Assembly (NCBI RefSeq): GCF_014205015.1
Contig: NZ_JACHMO010000001.1
Location: 3,844,001 to 3,908,000 of the forward strand
Source of the DNA: Saccharothrix ecbatanensis
GTDB lineage: Bacteria; Actinomycetota; Actinomycetes; Mycobacteriales; Pseudonocardiaceae
Reading direction: 5' to 3'
DNA: 64,000 nt
Shown here: positions 26,674 through 35,961 of the stretch, piece by piece
Layout: every line of letters starts with the position of its first letter
Numbering within the stretch: position 1 is the stretch's first letter
Notes under the pieces: generated by a model
The model's input: the letters and a program-made list of their open reading frames with translations, nothing else
Database searches by the model: none
Told to the model about the DNA's origin: nothing
Translations under genes and position numbers: made by a program

Positions 26674-27855
26674 ATGCGCATCACCGGTTACCGGACCCTC
26701 ACCACGGTCCAGGACTGGGGCCGGCCGGTCGGCGACGCCAACGGCGTCTTCGCCGACGGCCTCATCCGGGTTCCGTTCGTCGTCGTCGAGACCGACGAGG
26801 GCATCACCGGCGTCGGGCTCGGACCACACGTGGAGATCGACTCGGTCTTCGCCGCTTTGGAGGGCGAAGACCCTCGCGGTGTCACGTCCCTCTACGACAG
26901 GATGCTGCGCCAGGTGTTCAAGGCGGGCCACGCGGGCGCGGTGTTCGGCACCATCGGCGCCCTCGACACCGCGCTGTGGGACATCAAGGCGCAGATCGCC
27001 GGCGAACCGCTGTGGCGACTGCTCGGCGGACGCGACCGCCGCGTACCCGCCTACGCCTCGGGGCTGGACATCGCGTTGGACGACGACGACCTCGTTGCGC
27101 TGTACCAGACCTACGCCGACCGCGGACTACGCTCGGCGAAGCTCAAGGGCGGCCTCGACGTCGAGCGCGACCGGCACCGTCTCACCCTGGTCCGCGACGT
27201 CCTCACCGACGCCGGCCACGGGACACGACCGGGCCTGATGCTCGACGTCAACGAGACCTGGACGCGCAAGCAGGCCGTCCGCCACGTCAGCGAACTCGAG
27301 CGAACCGTGGACCTGACCTGGATCGAGGAGCCCGTCCGGCGGTGGGACGCGCAAGGCCACGCGGTCGTCAGCAGTGGCGTGCGCGCGTCGGTCGCGACCG
27401 GGGAGAACCTCACCGGGCTCGAACAGTTCCGCCCGCTCATCGCGGCCGGAGCGGTCGACGTCGTGCAGACGGCCGCGGTCTGGGGCATCACCCACTTCCT
27501 GCGGGTGTCCGCCCTCGCACATGCCCACGAGCTTCCGGTCAGCCCCATCGGCACCACACCGGTCGGCCTGTTGCACGCCGCGACCTCGGTGCCCAACCAC
27601 CTGGTCAGTGAGCTGCAAGACCTCCGGCCACCGCTGGGGGTCTCCGTCGACCACCACGTCGAGGACGGCGCGTACCTCCTCGGCGACCGCCCCGGCCTGG
27701 GCATCCGCCTCGACGAAGAGGCGATCGCCGCGGCCCACCGTCGACTCCCCGATCCGAGGTCCGGCGGCACCCACATCCGACCGGAACGCGCCGGACACCG
27801 CCTGCACCCCGTCGAGGCGGGCAGCGAACAGAAGAGCCCCGCTCTCAACGCGTGA
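26674..27855 (+). CDS. Enolase-superfamily sugar-acid dehydratase, candidate L-fuconate dehydratase
   Basis: 393-residue cytoplasmic enzyme, the only dehydratase candidate for the pathway. It would convert L-fuconate to 2-keto-3-deoxy-L-fuconate. Visible are the KxK base motif (Lys156 and Lys158 in SAKLKGG) and metal ligands in LMLDVNETW (Asp191), WIEEP (Glu219) and TGEN (Glu244). Where mandelate-racemase-group enzymes normally carry the second base as a Pro-His pair, this protein reads VSPIG (Ile292), so the His appears to be missing. It starts 1 base after the MalG-type stop. About 40 extra hydrophilic residues at the C-terminus are unusual. Another sugar acid (L-galactonate, D-arabinonate) is possible. 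Confidence 0.8.
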   Translation: MRITGYRTLTTVQDWGRPVGDANGVFADGLIRVPFVVVETDEGITGVGLGPHVEIDSVFAALEGEDPRGVTSLYDRMLRQVFKAGHAGAVFGTIGALDTALWDIKAQIAGEPLWRLLGGRDRRVPAYASGLDIALDDDDLVALYQTYADRGLRSAKLKGGLDVERDRHRLTLVRDVLTDAGHGTRPGLMLDVNETWTRKQAVRHVSELERTVDLTWIEEPVRRWDAQGHAVVSSGVRASVATGENLTGLEQFRPLIAAGAVDVVQTAAVWGITHFLRVSALAHAHELPVSPIGTTPVGLLHAATSVPNHLVSELQDLRPPLGVSVDHHVEDGAYLLGDRPGLGIRLDEEAIAAAHRRLPDPRSGGTHIRPERAGHRLHPVEAGSEQKSPALNA

Positions 27856-27861
27856 ACCCAA

Positions 27862-27891
27862 TGCCTGCCCGGCCGCGCGGCCGGGCAGGCA
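27862..27891. terminator. 30-bp perfect inverted repeat in the gap before the mutarotase gene
   Basis: A perfect palindrome of two 15-base arms (left arm TGCCTGCCCGGCCGC) sits 6 bases after the dehydratase stop and 18 bases before the mutarotase start. In RNA it would form a very stable G/C hairpin. No T-run follows, so it may act as an attenuator or mRNA-stabilising element that lowers mutarotase expression rather than as a full stop. Confidence 0.55.
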
Positions 27892-27909
27892 GGCCCCGAG
27901 GAGACGGAA

Positions 27910-28275
27910 ATGGACCGCCCACAGCGCTACGGCATGGTGATCCGGCTACGCCCGGACCGACGCGAGGAATACCTGCGGCTGCACGCCGCGGTGTGGCCCT
28001 CCGTCGAGCGGATGCTGCTCGACGCCAACATCCGCAACTTCAGCATTTTCCTGCACGACGACCTGCTCTTCGGCTACTACGAGTACATCGGCGACGACCA
28101 CGACGCCGACCAGGCCCGCATCGCCGCCGACTCCGAGACGCAGCGCTGGTGGGCCTTGACCGAACCTTGCCAGGAGTCCTTGGACGCACCCGACTCCGGC
28201 GGCGCCGGGTGGGCGCCAATGCGGGAGATCTGGCACCTGACCGGACAACCAGGCGGGGGTCCGTCCGCCAGTTGA
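27910..28275 (+). CDS. L-rhamnose/L-fucose mutarotase family protein (RhaM-like)
   Basis: 121-residue protein of the COG3254 family, whose members are about 105-115 residues and interconvert the alpha and beta anomers of L-rhamnose or L-fucose. It shows the family start RYGMVIRLRPDRREEYLRLH, the core NIRNFSIFLHDDLLFGYYEY and the tryptophan pair in TQRWWAL. GAGGAG lies 7 bases before the ATG. Homologues occur in L-fucose gene clusters such as that of Xanthomonas campestris, which fits the remaining pathway genes. It is the last gene of the plus-strand operon. Confidence 0.9.
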   Translation: MDRPQRYGMVIRLRPDRREEYLRLHAAVWPSVERMLLDANIRNFSIFLHDDLLFGYYEYIGDDHDADQARIAADSETQRWWALTEPCQESLDAPDSGGAGWAPMREIWHLTGQPGGGPSAS

Positions 28276-28417
28276 CCGATCTGGGGCACGACCGGCAGTC
28301 CGGGGCGCTCGATCCGCGGTGGACGCAGAACTTCGTCCGGGACGGAAGTACGAGCAAGCCGGATTCGTCGTCTGCAGAAGGCAGCCGCCCCTGCTGGTGA
28401 AGTCTGCACCGAATAGG

Positions 28418-28458
28418 AAGGGCGCGGTACCCGGCGCAACGCCGGGTACCGCGCCCTT
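28418..28458. terminator. Strong hairpin terminator after the mutarotase gene
   Basis: Two perfectly complementary 19-base arms (28418-28436 and 28440-28458) are separated by only CAA. The arms are bounded by AA and TT, so the hairpin can serve either strand. It probably ends the plus-strand fucose operon. Confidence 0.8.
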
Positions 28459-28709
28459 TCCGCTGCTCCGTCGGGGTCGCGCGCCACCGAAGGTCATCCG
28501 TGCTGGGGAGGATTTCACCGCGTGGACTCCGTCCTGGCCGCCATCGTGCTCGTGCCCCTGACCGAGGATTCAGGCTCGGTGCACAACTACAGGAGCTGCC
28601 GGCTTCACCCGTACAGGAACGTCGTGCCGGTCCTGTCGCCGAGAGCCGCTGCTGCGGTCGTGATCGACAAGGTCGAGCCCTACGGGACCTACCAGCCGCG
28701 GCACACGGA

Positions 28710-28741
28710 TTCGGGGCCAGGCACTGTGGCCTGGCCCCGAA
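28710..28741. terminator. Hairpin downstream of the 1042-residue beta-helix gene
   Basis: TTCGGGGCCAGGC and its exact complement (13-base arms) flank ACTGTG. It lies 103 bases past the stop of the minus-strand gene at 28844 and is its likely terminator. The remaining bases between 28276 and 28843 show no gene. Confidence 0.65.
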
Positions 28742-28843
28742 CCTTGGTCAGGAATTCAGGTTCCTCCCCCGGTCAGCGAGGACCGGAGTTGAATCATCGT
28801 CCCGTTGTCGGCGACTTCACCGCTCACGCCGAGTAGGTGCGGA

Positions 28844-31800
28844 TCAGTTCACCCGGAGGATCTGCCATAGCTGGCTGTTGGCGCTCGTGTCCGTGTTCTG
28901 GACGAGCTGAGCACCCGATGCCGTGGACGCCTCGGACACGTCGAGGACCTTGCCGCTGTTCACGTTCTTGATCTTGGTGTACCCGTTGCCGCCGTCGACC
29001 AGTTGCCAGCGCTGGTTGGCGCCGTTCTGGTCGGTCCACTGGATGACGGTCGCACCGTCCGCAGTGGACGCGCCGGAGACGTCGAGCAGCTTGCCGCTCC
29101 TCCGGCTGGCGATCTCGAAGTCGCGCACACCCGCCGACCCGAAACTCCACTGCTGGTTGGCGGCGCTCCTGTAGCCCCACAGGTAGTCCCACTGGTGCAC
29201 CTTCGCGCCGTCCGACGTGGACGCGTCAACCACGTCCGCGACCTTCCCGCTGTTCTTGTTCACGATCTTGTAGCTGGCGCCCGGATCCCCGACCCCCACG
29301 CTGAAGAAGGCGTCCACCGCGCACACCGTGCCGGTGGAGGCGGTGTTCTTCGTGCCCTTGCACACGACCTTGATCGTGTGCGTGGCGACGGACAGGTCGG
29401 ATTTCTCGAACAGCACCGCCTGCTTCGTCGTGGTGGAGGAATAGGCGTCGATGTCCGACTGCACGAGTGTGCCGTCGAGGTAGACGTCGACCTTGCCCAT
29501 GTTGGACTGCTTCATGCCGAGGTACTGCACGCTCGTACCGGTGAAGGTGTATTCGGCGTGGTCACCCGCCCGGGAGGTGTACGACTCCGAGCCGCGGAAG
29601 TCCCGGCTGTCGTCCCAGTTGCTCCACGTGCCCCCGGCGTTGTACGTGACGCGGGTGTCCTTGTCGTCCACGCGGGTCCACTGCTGCCGGACGACCGACT
29701 TCGACTCGGCCGACCGGTTCCCTTGCGCGTCCACGACGTAGAGCCTGTAGTCGCCGAGCGCCTCCGGGATGGCGATGGAGGTGGCGTTGCCGGCAGCCTT
29801 GGTCATCGTGCTGCCGACGGCGAAGGTGGTCGTGCCCGCCGGGGCCAGCCAGATCGTCCTGCTCGCGTCGCCGGTGCTCCGGATGGGGATCGACGAGGTG
29901 CGGCCGTCGTTGAAGACGCTGGCCGGCAACACGTGGTCCGGCGTGACGGGCCGATTGCCGGGAAGGATGTTCCGGTACGCAGGCTCGATGCCGGATTCAG
30001 CGGCGATGCGGTACGCGGCCGACGGCCAGACGTTGTTCTCGTAGGCGAGCACGTCCTCGATGGTGCTGTTCGGCACGTTCTTTTCAAAGATCTTGTTTAC
30101 GGTCCCGTAGATCTGCGTCATCTTCAGGTCGTGCTGGCGTCCCCAGTTGCCGGAGTTGATGGTGTACCGCAGGTTCGGATCGACGTTCAGGACGTTGTTC
30201 TGGTAGGTGATGAAGGCCGAGCCTTCGTCCGGGTGGAGTCCGTACTTGTGGCCGCCCGGCACTCCCTGGATGTAGTTGTTGCTGATGGTGGTGCCCGGCT
30301 GGCTGCCCAACGTGTAGACGGGCGCGGAATCGCTCAACCGCTGCATCGTGTCGATGATATGGTTGTAGCTGACGTTGTTGTTCCTGGCCGTGGTGGTCGG
30401 TTTGTCCGGCACGATGGACCCTGAGGACCCGTCGAAGTTCCACCACCCCCAACCGAGCGTGATCCCGGCCCACGGCGTCTTCTCGATCACGTTGTGCTGC
30501 ACGGTCACGCTGTCGACGAAGTAGGCCGACACGGGGCTGTGCGCGTTGAACAGCACCGCGGTGTCGTAGAGGTAGTTGTTCTTGATCTCGATGTTCTTGA
30601 CGACCCCTTCGACGCCCACCGGGTACTTCTCGCGGTTCGTGGTGGTGTAGTCCCCGATGTAGACGTGCTGGGGGTGCCCCACAGTGATCGCGGACCCGCC
30701 GATGTCGTTCGTGCGGTTCCCGATCACCCGCGAATCCGTCACGTCGTTGAGCAGGCTGATGCCGTCGGCACCGGTGTGCTGCACCGTGTTGCGCTCCAGC
30801 ACGATGCCGTCGGCGTTCTCGACCTGGACGATGCCCGGCGCGATGTCGACATTGCGGTAGAAGTAGTGGTGGAAGTTCTTCTGCCCGTACGAGTGCGCGG
30901 CGGTGCTGCCCTGCGTGGACTGCTTGAACACCGAGCCCGCCACCTCGGTCAGGTTCCAGTCGGAGTGCTCGACCGTGAGTCCCGAGAACGTGAGGTTGCG
31001 GACGTGGCCGGTGGTGGAGGTGCCGGCGACCTTGAGCACCGTGGCCACGTTGTTCGGCGCCCACACCGTCGCCGTCGACATGTTGTCGGAATCGGCCTTG
31101 TAGTAGTACACCGTCTTGCCGGCCCGGTCGAAGTAGAACTCGCCCGGCGTGTCCAGGAACTCGTAGGCGTTCATGAACTTGTGGCTGCCGCCGGGCTGGA
31201 AGGGCGCGTAAGCCGCACCCTGCGCGATGGCCGCGCCGGGTTGCTGGAACAGGGCGACGCGATTGGCGCCGTCACCGGTCGTGGTGACCTCCCGAACCCC
31301 GACGATGGCAGTGGACCAGGTCGTCCGCGTCTCGATCTCGAGATCGGAGTGGTTGTTGGCGACGGCGGGCAGATCGGTCAGGCTGTACTTGGCTCCGTCG
31401 CACTCGGAACCGGACTCCCACGCCCAGGCGGCCTGACCGGCCGTGACGGTGTACGTCCCGTGACAGCCCGCCGAGTTGATCGTCTTCGTCGCCATGTGCG
31501 CGCGCTTGTCGTTGACGTAGAGCGCACGCAGCTTGTTGGCGCGATTGAGCGGCGCCTTCCACACGTTTCCGCTGTGCTGCGTCCACCCGGGCACCTGGAC
31601 ACCGGCGTTGAGAACCGGCGTCTCGTTCGGGTACGCGGAGTAGAGCACCCGATACCCGTTCGTGCCCGAATCGCGGGGGGTGAACTCGATCGTGCTCGTC
31701 ACCGGGTAGTTACCGCCCCGGAGGTACACCTGGATGTCTCCGGTCATATCGCTGTTGACCGTGCGGACGACGTCCCGCGCGCGCTGCACGGTCCGGAAAG

Positions 31801-31972
31801 GCGACGTGATCGTCCCGGGGTTGTCATCCTTGCCCGTGGGTGAAACGTAGTAGGTCGCCTGAGCGGCGGCCGAAGCCGGCGTGTAGGCCGAGGATCCCAT
31901 GAGGTAGAGCCCGATCATGGCTATGGCCAGCGCTACTGACAGCGCCCGTCTGGGGAGAAATGGTGACGTCAC
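28844..31972 (-). CDS. Secreted GH141-like beta-helix glycosidase with C-terminal ricin-type lectin domain
   Basis: Predicted 1042-residue exported enzyme. A signal peptide ends near residue 36. The beta-helix catalytic part (about residues 40-720) starts YYVSPTGKDDNPGTITSPF and has DSGTNGYRVLYSAYPNETP, paralogous to the protein encoded at 5748-8093. A beta-sandwich module of about 150 residues follows (TRVTYNAGGTWSNW ... THTIKVVCKGTKN). The last about 140 residues are a ricin/CBM13 beta-trefoil with three repeats (NKNSGKVADVVDAST, SRRSGKLLDVSGAST, NVNSGKVLDVSEAST). GH141 contains an alpha-L-fucosidase, so the gene may supply L-fucose to the adjacent catabolic locus; this is inference. It starts with GTG after AGGAGAGG at 7 bases. 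Confidence 0.78.
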   Translation of the reverse strand: MTSPFLPRRALSVALAIAMIGLYLMGSSAYTPASAAAQATYYVSPTGKDDNPGTITSPFRTVQRARDVVRTVNSDMTGDIQVYLRGGNYPVTSTIEFTPRDSGTNGYRVLYSAYPNETPVLNAGVQVPGWTQHSGNVWKAPLNRANKLRALYVNDKRAHMATKTINSAGCHGTYTVTAGQAAWAWESGSECDGAKYSLTDLPAVANNHSDLEIETRTTWSTAIVGVREVTTTGDGANRVALFQQPGAAIAQGAAYAPFQPGGSHKFMNAYEFLDTPGEFYFDRAGKTVYYYKADSDNMSTATVWAPNNVATVLKVAGTSTTGHVRNLTFSGLTVEHSDWNLTEVAGSVFKQSTQGSTAAHSYGQKNFHHYFYRNVDIAPGIVQVENADGIVLERNTVQHTGADGISLLNDVTDSRVIGNRTNDIGGSAITVGHPQHVYIGDYTTTNREKYPVGVEGVVKNIEIKNNYLYDTAVLFNAHSPVSAYFVDSVTVQHNVIEKTPWAGITLGWGWWNFDGSSGSIVPDKPTTTARNNNVSYNHIIDTMQRLSDSAPVYTLGSQPGTTISNNYIQGVPGGHKYGLHPDEGSAFITYQNNVLNVDPNLRYTINSGNWGRQHDLKMTQIYGTVNKIFEKNVPNSTIEDVLAYENNVWPSAAYRIAAESGIEPAYRNILPGNRPVTPDHVLPASVFNDGRTSSIPIRSTGDASRTIWLAPAGTTTFAVGSTMTKAAGNATSIAIPEALGDYRLYVVDAQGNRSAESKSVVRQQWTRVDDKDTRVTYNAGGTWSNWDDSRDFRGSESYTSRAGDHAEYTFTGTSVQYLGMKQSNMGKVDVYLDGTLVQSDIDAYSSTTTKQAVLFEKSDLSVATHTIKVVCKGTKNTASTGTVCAVDAFFSVGVGDPGASYKIVNKNSGKVADVVDASTSDGAKVHQWDYLWGYRSAANQQWSFGSAGVRDFEIASRRSGKLLDVSGASTADGATVIQWTDQNGANQRWQLVDGGNGYTKIKNVNSGKVLDVSEASTASGAQLVQNTDTSANSQLWQILRVN

Positions 31973-32450
31973 ACTAGGTCCTCTCCTGAATCATGACAGA
32001 TATGAGCCCAGGCTGCGGATGTCCGATTCCGGGATCGCCTGAATCGTCACCTTGCGACGAGGGTGACCGCGAGAACGGGTCGGCGCACGCCTGACCCTTT
32101 TCCATGATGTTGCCGAGCAGGCGCGCGCGGCAGTCGCGGAAGCAGCCCTACTGGTTGGGGGATCGACCGGGCCGCGGTTGTAGGAGACAAGCCGGATGCC
32201 GCTCCCCGTCAGATACGACAGCGCCCGATGATCGGCGCGACAGCAGTGCCGTGGTGCTTCGTGTACGCCTCATCGCTGGGCCTATCGTCGACGTATCCGA
32301 CTGCGGTGTGGGTCAAAAACCTCATGAGTGGTGCTGTGAGCGTGCGGTGGACGAAACATAAGACGTATGACAACTGATGTCAACGTTACATCTCGGTAAC
32401 AGGTGGCAGTGGGACCCCGCCATCCGCTCGCTGAGCGATCGCTTCGACAT
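31973..32450. other. Intergenic stretch, no recognised gene
   Basis: 478 bases between the beta-helix gene and the transposase remains. It should hold the promoter of the beta-helix gene. A short open stretch on the plus strand near 32100-32180 (reading roughly AEQARAAVAEAALLVGG) looks protein-like but has no start or family match. Confidence 0.35.
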
Positions 32451-32454
32451 TTCT

Positions 32455-33480
32455 TGATCAACCAGTCCCACCGACGCGTCCGCAGCGCTCCGCCTGGCGG
32501 GGTTTCCCAAGGACGGGAGCTCCTCGCCTGGGGTGGCGCGGATGTACTGCGGGGCGTTGGGCAAGACCGCGAACTGCCAGGTCGTGGTCAGCGTGCACGC
32601 GGTGACGGACTGGCGTCGGCGGCGCTGGACTGGCGGTTTTTCCTGCCCGAGTCCTGGGACGACCGCAAGGCCACCGGCCCGGACCAGGTGGCCGAAGTCC
32701 GGCACAGGCGGCAACGGTGCTCAATCCCCCGACGAGGCGAGGCATCGCGAGAAGTGGCGGGCTGGCGCTGGACATGATCGACGAGCTTGCCGAGTGGGGC
32801 CTGCCGGCGCGGCCCGTGATGGCCGAAGCCGGCTACGGCGACGCCGCCGACTTCGGCCAGGGGACTCACCGACTGTGGACTGACCTACGCGGTGGCGGTC
32901 AACCCGATCGCCACCACCCGCCCCGCCACGGCGGTGCCGGTGACGCCCGCCTACGGCGGAATCGGGCACCGACCCGAACCCCGCTACCCGGATCCGCCGA
33001 TCGATCTGAAGACGCTGGTGACGGCCGCGGGCCGGTCGGCGGGCCGGTTCGTGGTCTGGCGCCACAGCTCCCACAAGAGCACGGCCAACTCGACCGGGCG
33101 GATGCGGTCGCGGTTCCTGGCGTTGCGGGTACGCCCGGCCAACCGGCACATCCCGAGAGCCGCGGACGGCAGCCTTGCGGAGTGCTGGCTGCTCGCGGAA
33201 TGGCCCACCGGCGCGCCGAGCGCACCGACTACTGGCTGTCCACCCTCCCGCCCGACATCCGCCTGCGCGATCTCGTCAAGATCGCCAAGGTCCGTTGGCG
33301 CATCGAGCACGACTACCGCGAACTCAAGGACGGCCTCGGTTTCGGACCACTTCGAGGGCCGCTCCTGGCTCGGCTGGCACCGCCATGTCACCCTCGCATC
33401 CGTCGCCCAGGCGATCTGCACCAAGCTCCGCCGCACCCCAAAGCCCCTGCGCAGGACTGACGCTCTACGCCGTCCTGCGC
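32455..33480 (+). pseudogene. Degenerate IS701-type DDE transposase
   Basis: Fragments of one transposase are readable only by switching frames several times: GFPKDGSSSPGVARMYCGALGKTANCQVVVSVHAVTD, then DWRFFLPESWDD, then IDELAEWGLPARPVMAEAGYGDAADF, then TYAVAVNPIATTRPATAVPV, then TDYWLSTLPPDIRLRDLVKIAK followed by RWRIEHDYRELKDGLGF, then DHFEGRSWLGWHRHVTLASVAQA. The order and motifs match IS701-family transposases (DDE superfamily endonuclease). The start is missing and at least four frame changes are present, so it is inactive. No terminal repeats could be defined. Confidence 0.75.
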
Positions 33481-33589
33481 CACCTCCTCCCGCCAACCAT
33501 GCTCTGGCCAGGTTGGTGTGTCGGAACACCGTCCTGGCCAACTGCGCCTCTCTGGGCAGCACCGCCCAGACCATCAAGGCCACCAGACC

Positions 33590-34000
33590 AAACGCACACC
33601 CGACCGACCCCGATGGCGGCGAGACCGTCTACCTGCTGGCGGGCCGACTCCACTGCGGGGTGTGCGGACGAAAGATGGACTCCCACCGCTCCCACGGACG
33701 CGCCGCCTACCGCTGCCGCCACGGCCACACCACCGCACGCACCCAACCAGCGGGCGCACCGCGCAACCTCTACCTCCGCGAGGACCACCTACTCCCCCAC
33801 ATCACCGCACACCTCACCACCGCAGGCCTCGCCGACAACCCCGACCCCGAACAGACCGCACGGCTGATCGACGAACTCGGACTCGCCTTCCGCTGCGACG
33901 CCACCGGCGTCACACTCCTCGACCGCGGCACCATCATGCGAGCACGCACACCACGCAGACGCCCCACACCGCAGCCTGTCCACCACATGCATGGGAACGA
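33590..34000 (+). pseudogene. C-terminal fragment of a serine recombinase (zinc-ribbon region)
   Basis: The frame reads TVYLLAGRLHCGVCGRKM and then AAYRCRHGH, a Cys4-type zinc ribbon found after the catalytic and recombinase domains of large serine recombinases. NLYLREDHLLPHI and RLIDELGLAFRCDATGV follow, as in the C-termini of that family. The catalytic domain is absent, so this is a 3' relic, probably left when the neighbouring elements inserted. The frame stays open into unrelated sequence up to 34430. Confidence 0.65.
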
Positions 34001-35480
34001 AGACCGTGGACGGACAGGCAGACAGCTCCTGCTGGCCCTGAGCTACAAGACCGCCTCAGAAGCCGACCAGCCCGACACACCCACAAGCCATAGCGATGCG
34101 AAGGCTCGCGAAGCCCGCCCCATCCGACACCCTCACCAGGCACACACCCGCCCAAGTCGCCCCGCCACGCCACAGCGGCACCACCACCGCCCCAGGATCC
34201 ACGGCGCCGCCTTCAACACCGCCCGCTTCCGCGACGCTTCCCATGCCCCCACAAACGACCCACCGCCGTACGACCACCCGGACAGCCACGGTCAACAGGA
34301 CTGCGCACGCAAAGCCGGGCGCCGCCCGCTCCTCTTGCCGGCACACCGGCACACCACCCACGAGCAACGTTCGACGGGTAGGTTCGACGCGATGACGGAA
34401 ACACGAAACCCCACGACGCAACCCAGCTGACCTGGAATTACATCGTGGGGCAAATTATGTGTCCGATCGCCGCGATGATCTTGTGTGTTCCCCGTCCGCC
34501 ATGGGGACGTGTCACACGAAGAACGTAGCACAGACGATCTTCCGCTGTCACACCGTCCACAGTGGGCGGTGTGACATGGTGGTGCCACTGTCCCGATTGC
34601 TTTCTTGGTGGGCGAACTTCTACGACGACGCTGCGCATCGGACGAGATGCGGTTCGGCCAACGCATCGTTGTCCGCCGGTAATCGCGGTGAGCGCTGCGT
34701 TCAGTTTCGAGATGACTACTTCGTCCGCCCGCCGGCACCCATCCCCGGAACCGCAGCATCTACCACCCAGGCTGGTCGGCGGTCCCCAAGCACCGCACAC
34801 CGTTGCAGACCACTCGTGATGCCGCTATCGCGTTCGACGACGCGACGCAGCGGACCGGTGTAGGACAAGGGCGTTCACCAGGCCTGGGAGCTCACGACAA
34901 CGGCTTGGCGGACTGGACCGGGGCCCGCGATCTGGCCCACGAACACCCGGACCGGTGCACGAGCCGCAACGCCAGTTCCTCATCCGGACCACCCAACACA
35001 ACATGCTCCCGCTGCATGACCGCTCGTCCGAGCGGATGCAGCCCGAGATGAGCGGACGGCCCACGCCAGCCGGCGACCAGCAACGGCTGCCGCCCAGAAT
35101 GAGCGGCCTGCTCGGACAGCACGTCGTCAACCGGCCGCAAACGCACCTGGACCCTCACGTCTCAAGTGGACATTACAGAAAGCGGCGCGCACAGCGTCAT
35201 CCTCAACCTTGGCGGCCAAGGCGGCTACCCGGCGGAACCGGGACCCCCTCGCACGACGCCACGCAGACCGACCCCTCGATGCGTGGCCGGCAAGCTCTCA
35301 TTCCGCGAGCAGCACGGCATCCCGAGTAGGACTGGGGCACCCAGTCGTTTCCAGCGGTCGCGACACCCGCACTGTTCTCGCCACCCTGCTCCGCAACCAC
35401 AGGGACGAAGACCGGCAAGGTGACCAGTGAGGAGGTGAGGTGTCCGAGTCGGGGTTCCACGCCTGAAGAGACCGGGCACC
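34001..35480. other. About 1.5 kb of unassigned sequence between transposon relics
   Basis: Many short overlapping frames occur on both strands but none shows a family signature, a credible start or consistent third-position GC. It is best read as decayed accessory DNA. Confidence 0.4.
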
Positions 35481-35489
35481 GTCGGCGCG

Positions 35490-35961
35490 GTCGGTGCGGC
35501 ACGCCTGGCTGACCGACCTCATCGTGCGGATTCACTCCGCCGCTCGTGGGGTATACGGAGCCCGTCGGGTGCATGCCGAGTTGGCCCTGTGCCATGGTGT
35601 CGTCGTAAGTCACGGCACGGTCGAGTTACTGATTCAACGTGCGAACGTGCTGGCGTAAAAGGCTTTCGGCAACAGGGGTCGACGTCCGCGTCCCGAGGTG
35701 CCCACCGCCGCCGACCTGGTCGACCGCGACTTCACCCGTGACGCGCCGAATCGGCTCTGGGTCCCCGACATCACCGAGCACCGCACTCGTGAGGGCAAGG
35801 TCTACTGCGCAGTGGTATTGGACGTCTTCTCCCGCAAGGTTGTCGGGTGGTCGATCGACAGCCGCCAAGACGCCGCGCTGGTGACCAACGCGCTCGGCAT
35901 GGTCATCCACAACCGCGAGCGCGCGGACAGCACGGTGATCCACTCCGACCACGGAGTGCAA
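35490..35961 (+). pseudogene. 5' part of an IS3-family transposase (OrfB) interrupted by IS30
   Basis: Reads LTDLIVRIHSAARGVYGARR, then a TAA stop codon near 35657, then the catalytic core RDAPNRLWVPDITEHRT (first Asp) and TVIHSDHGVQ (second Asp), where the IS30 insertion begins. Because of the internal stop and missing start, this copy was probably already dead before the insertion. The continuation is at 37450-37734. Confidence 0.8.

Noticed and set aside
33590..34430. A complete recombinase or zinc-finger gene
   Set aside because: Only the zinc ribbon and C-terminal segment are recognisable; the catalytic serine domain is missing and the preceding sequence is IS701 relic in mixed frames.
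34438..35613. Several 80-136 codon frames on both strands between the transposase relics
   Set aside because: They overlap each other heavily, lack starts with ribosome binding sites and show no family motifs.
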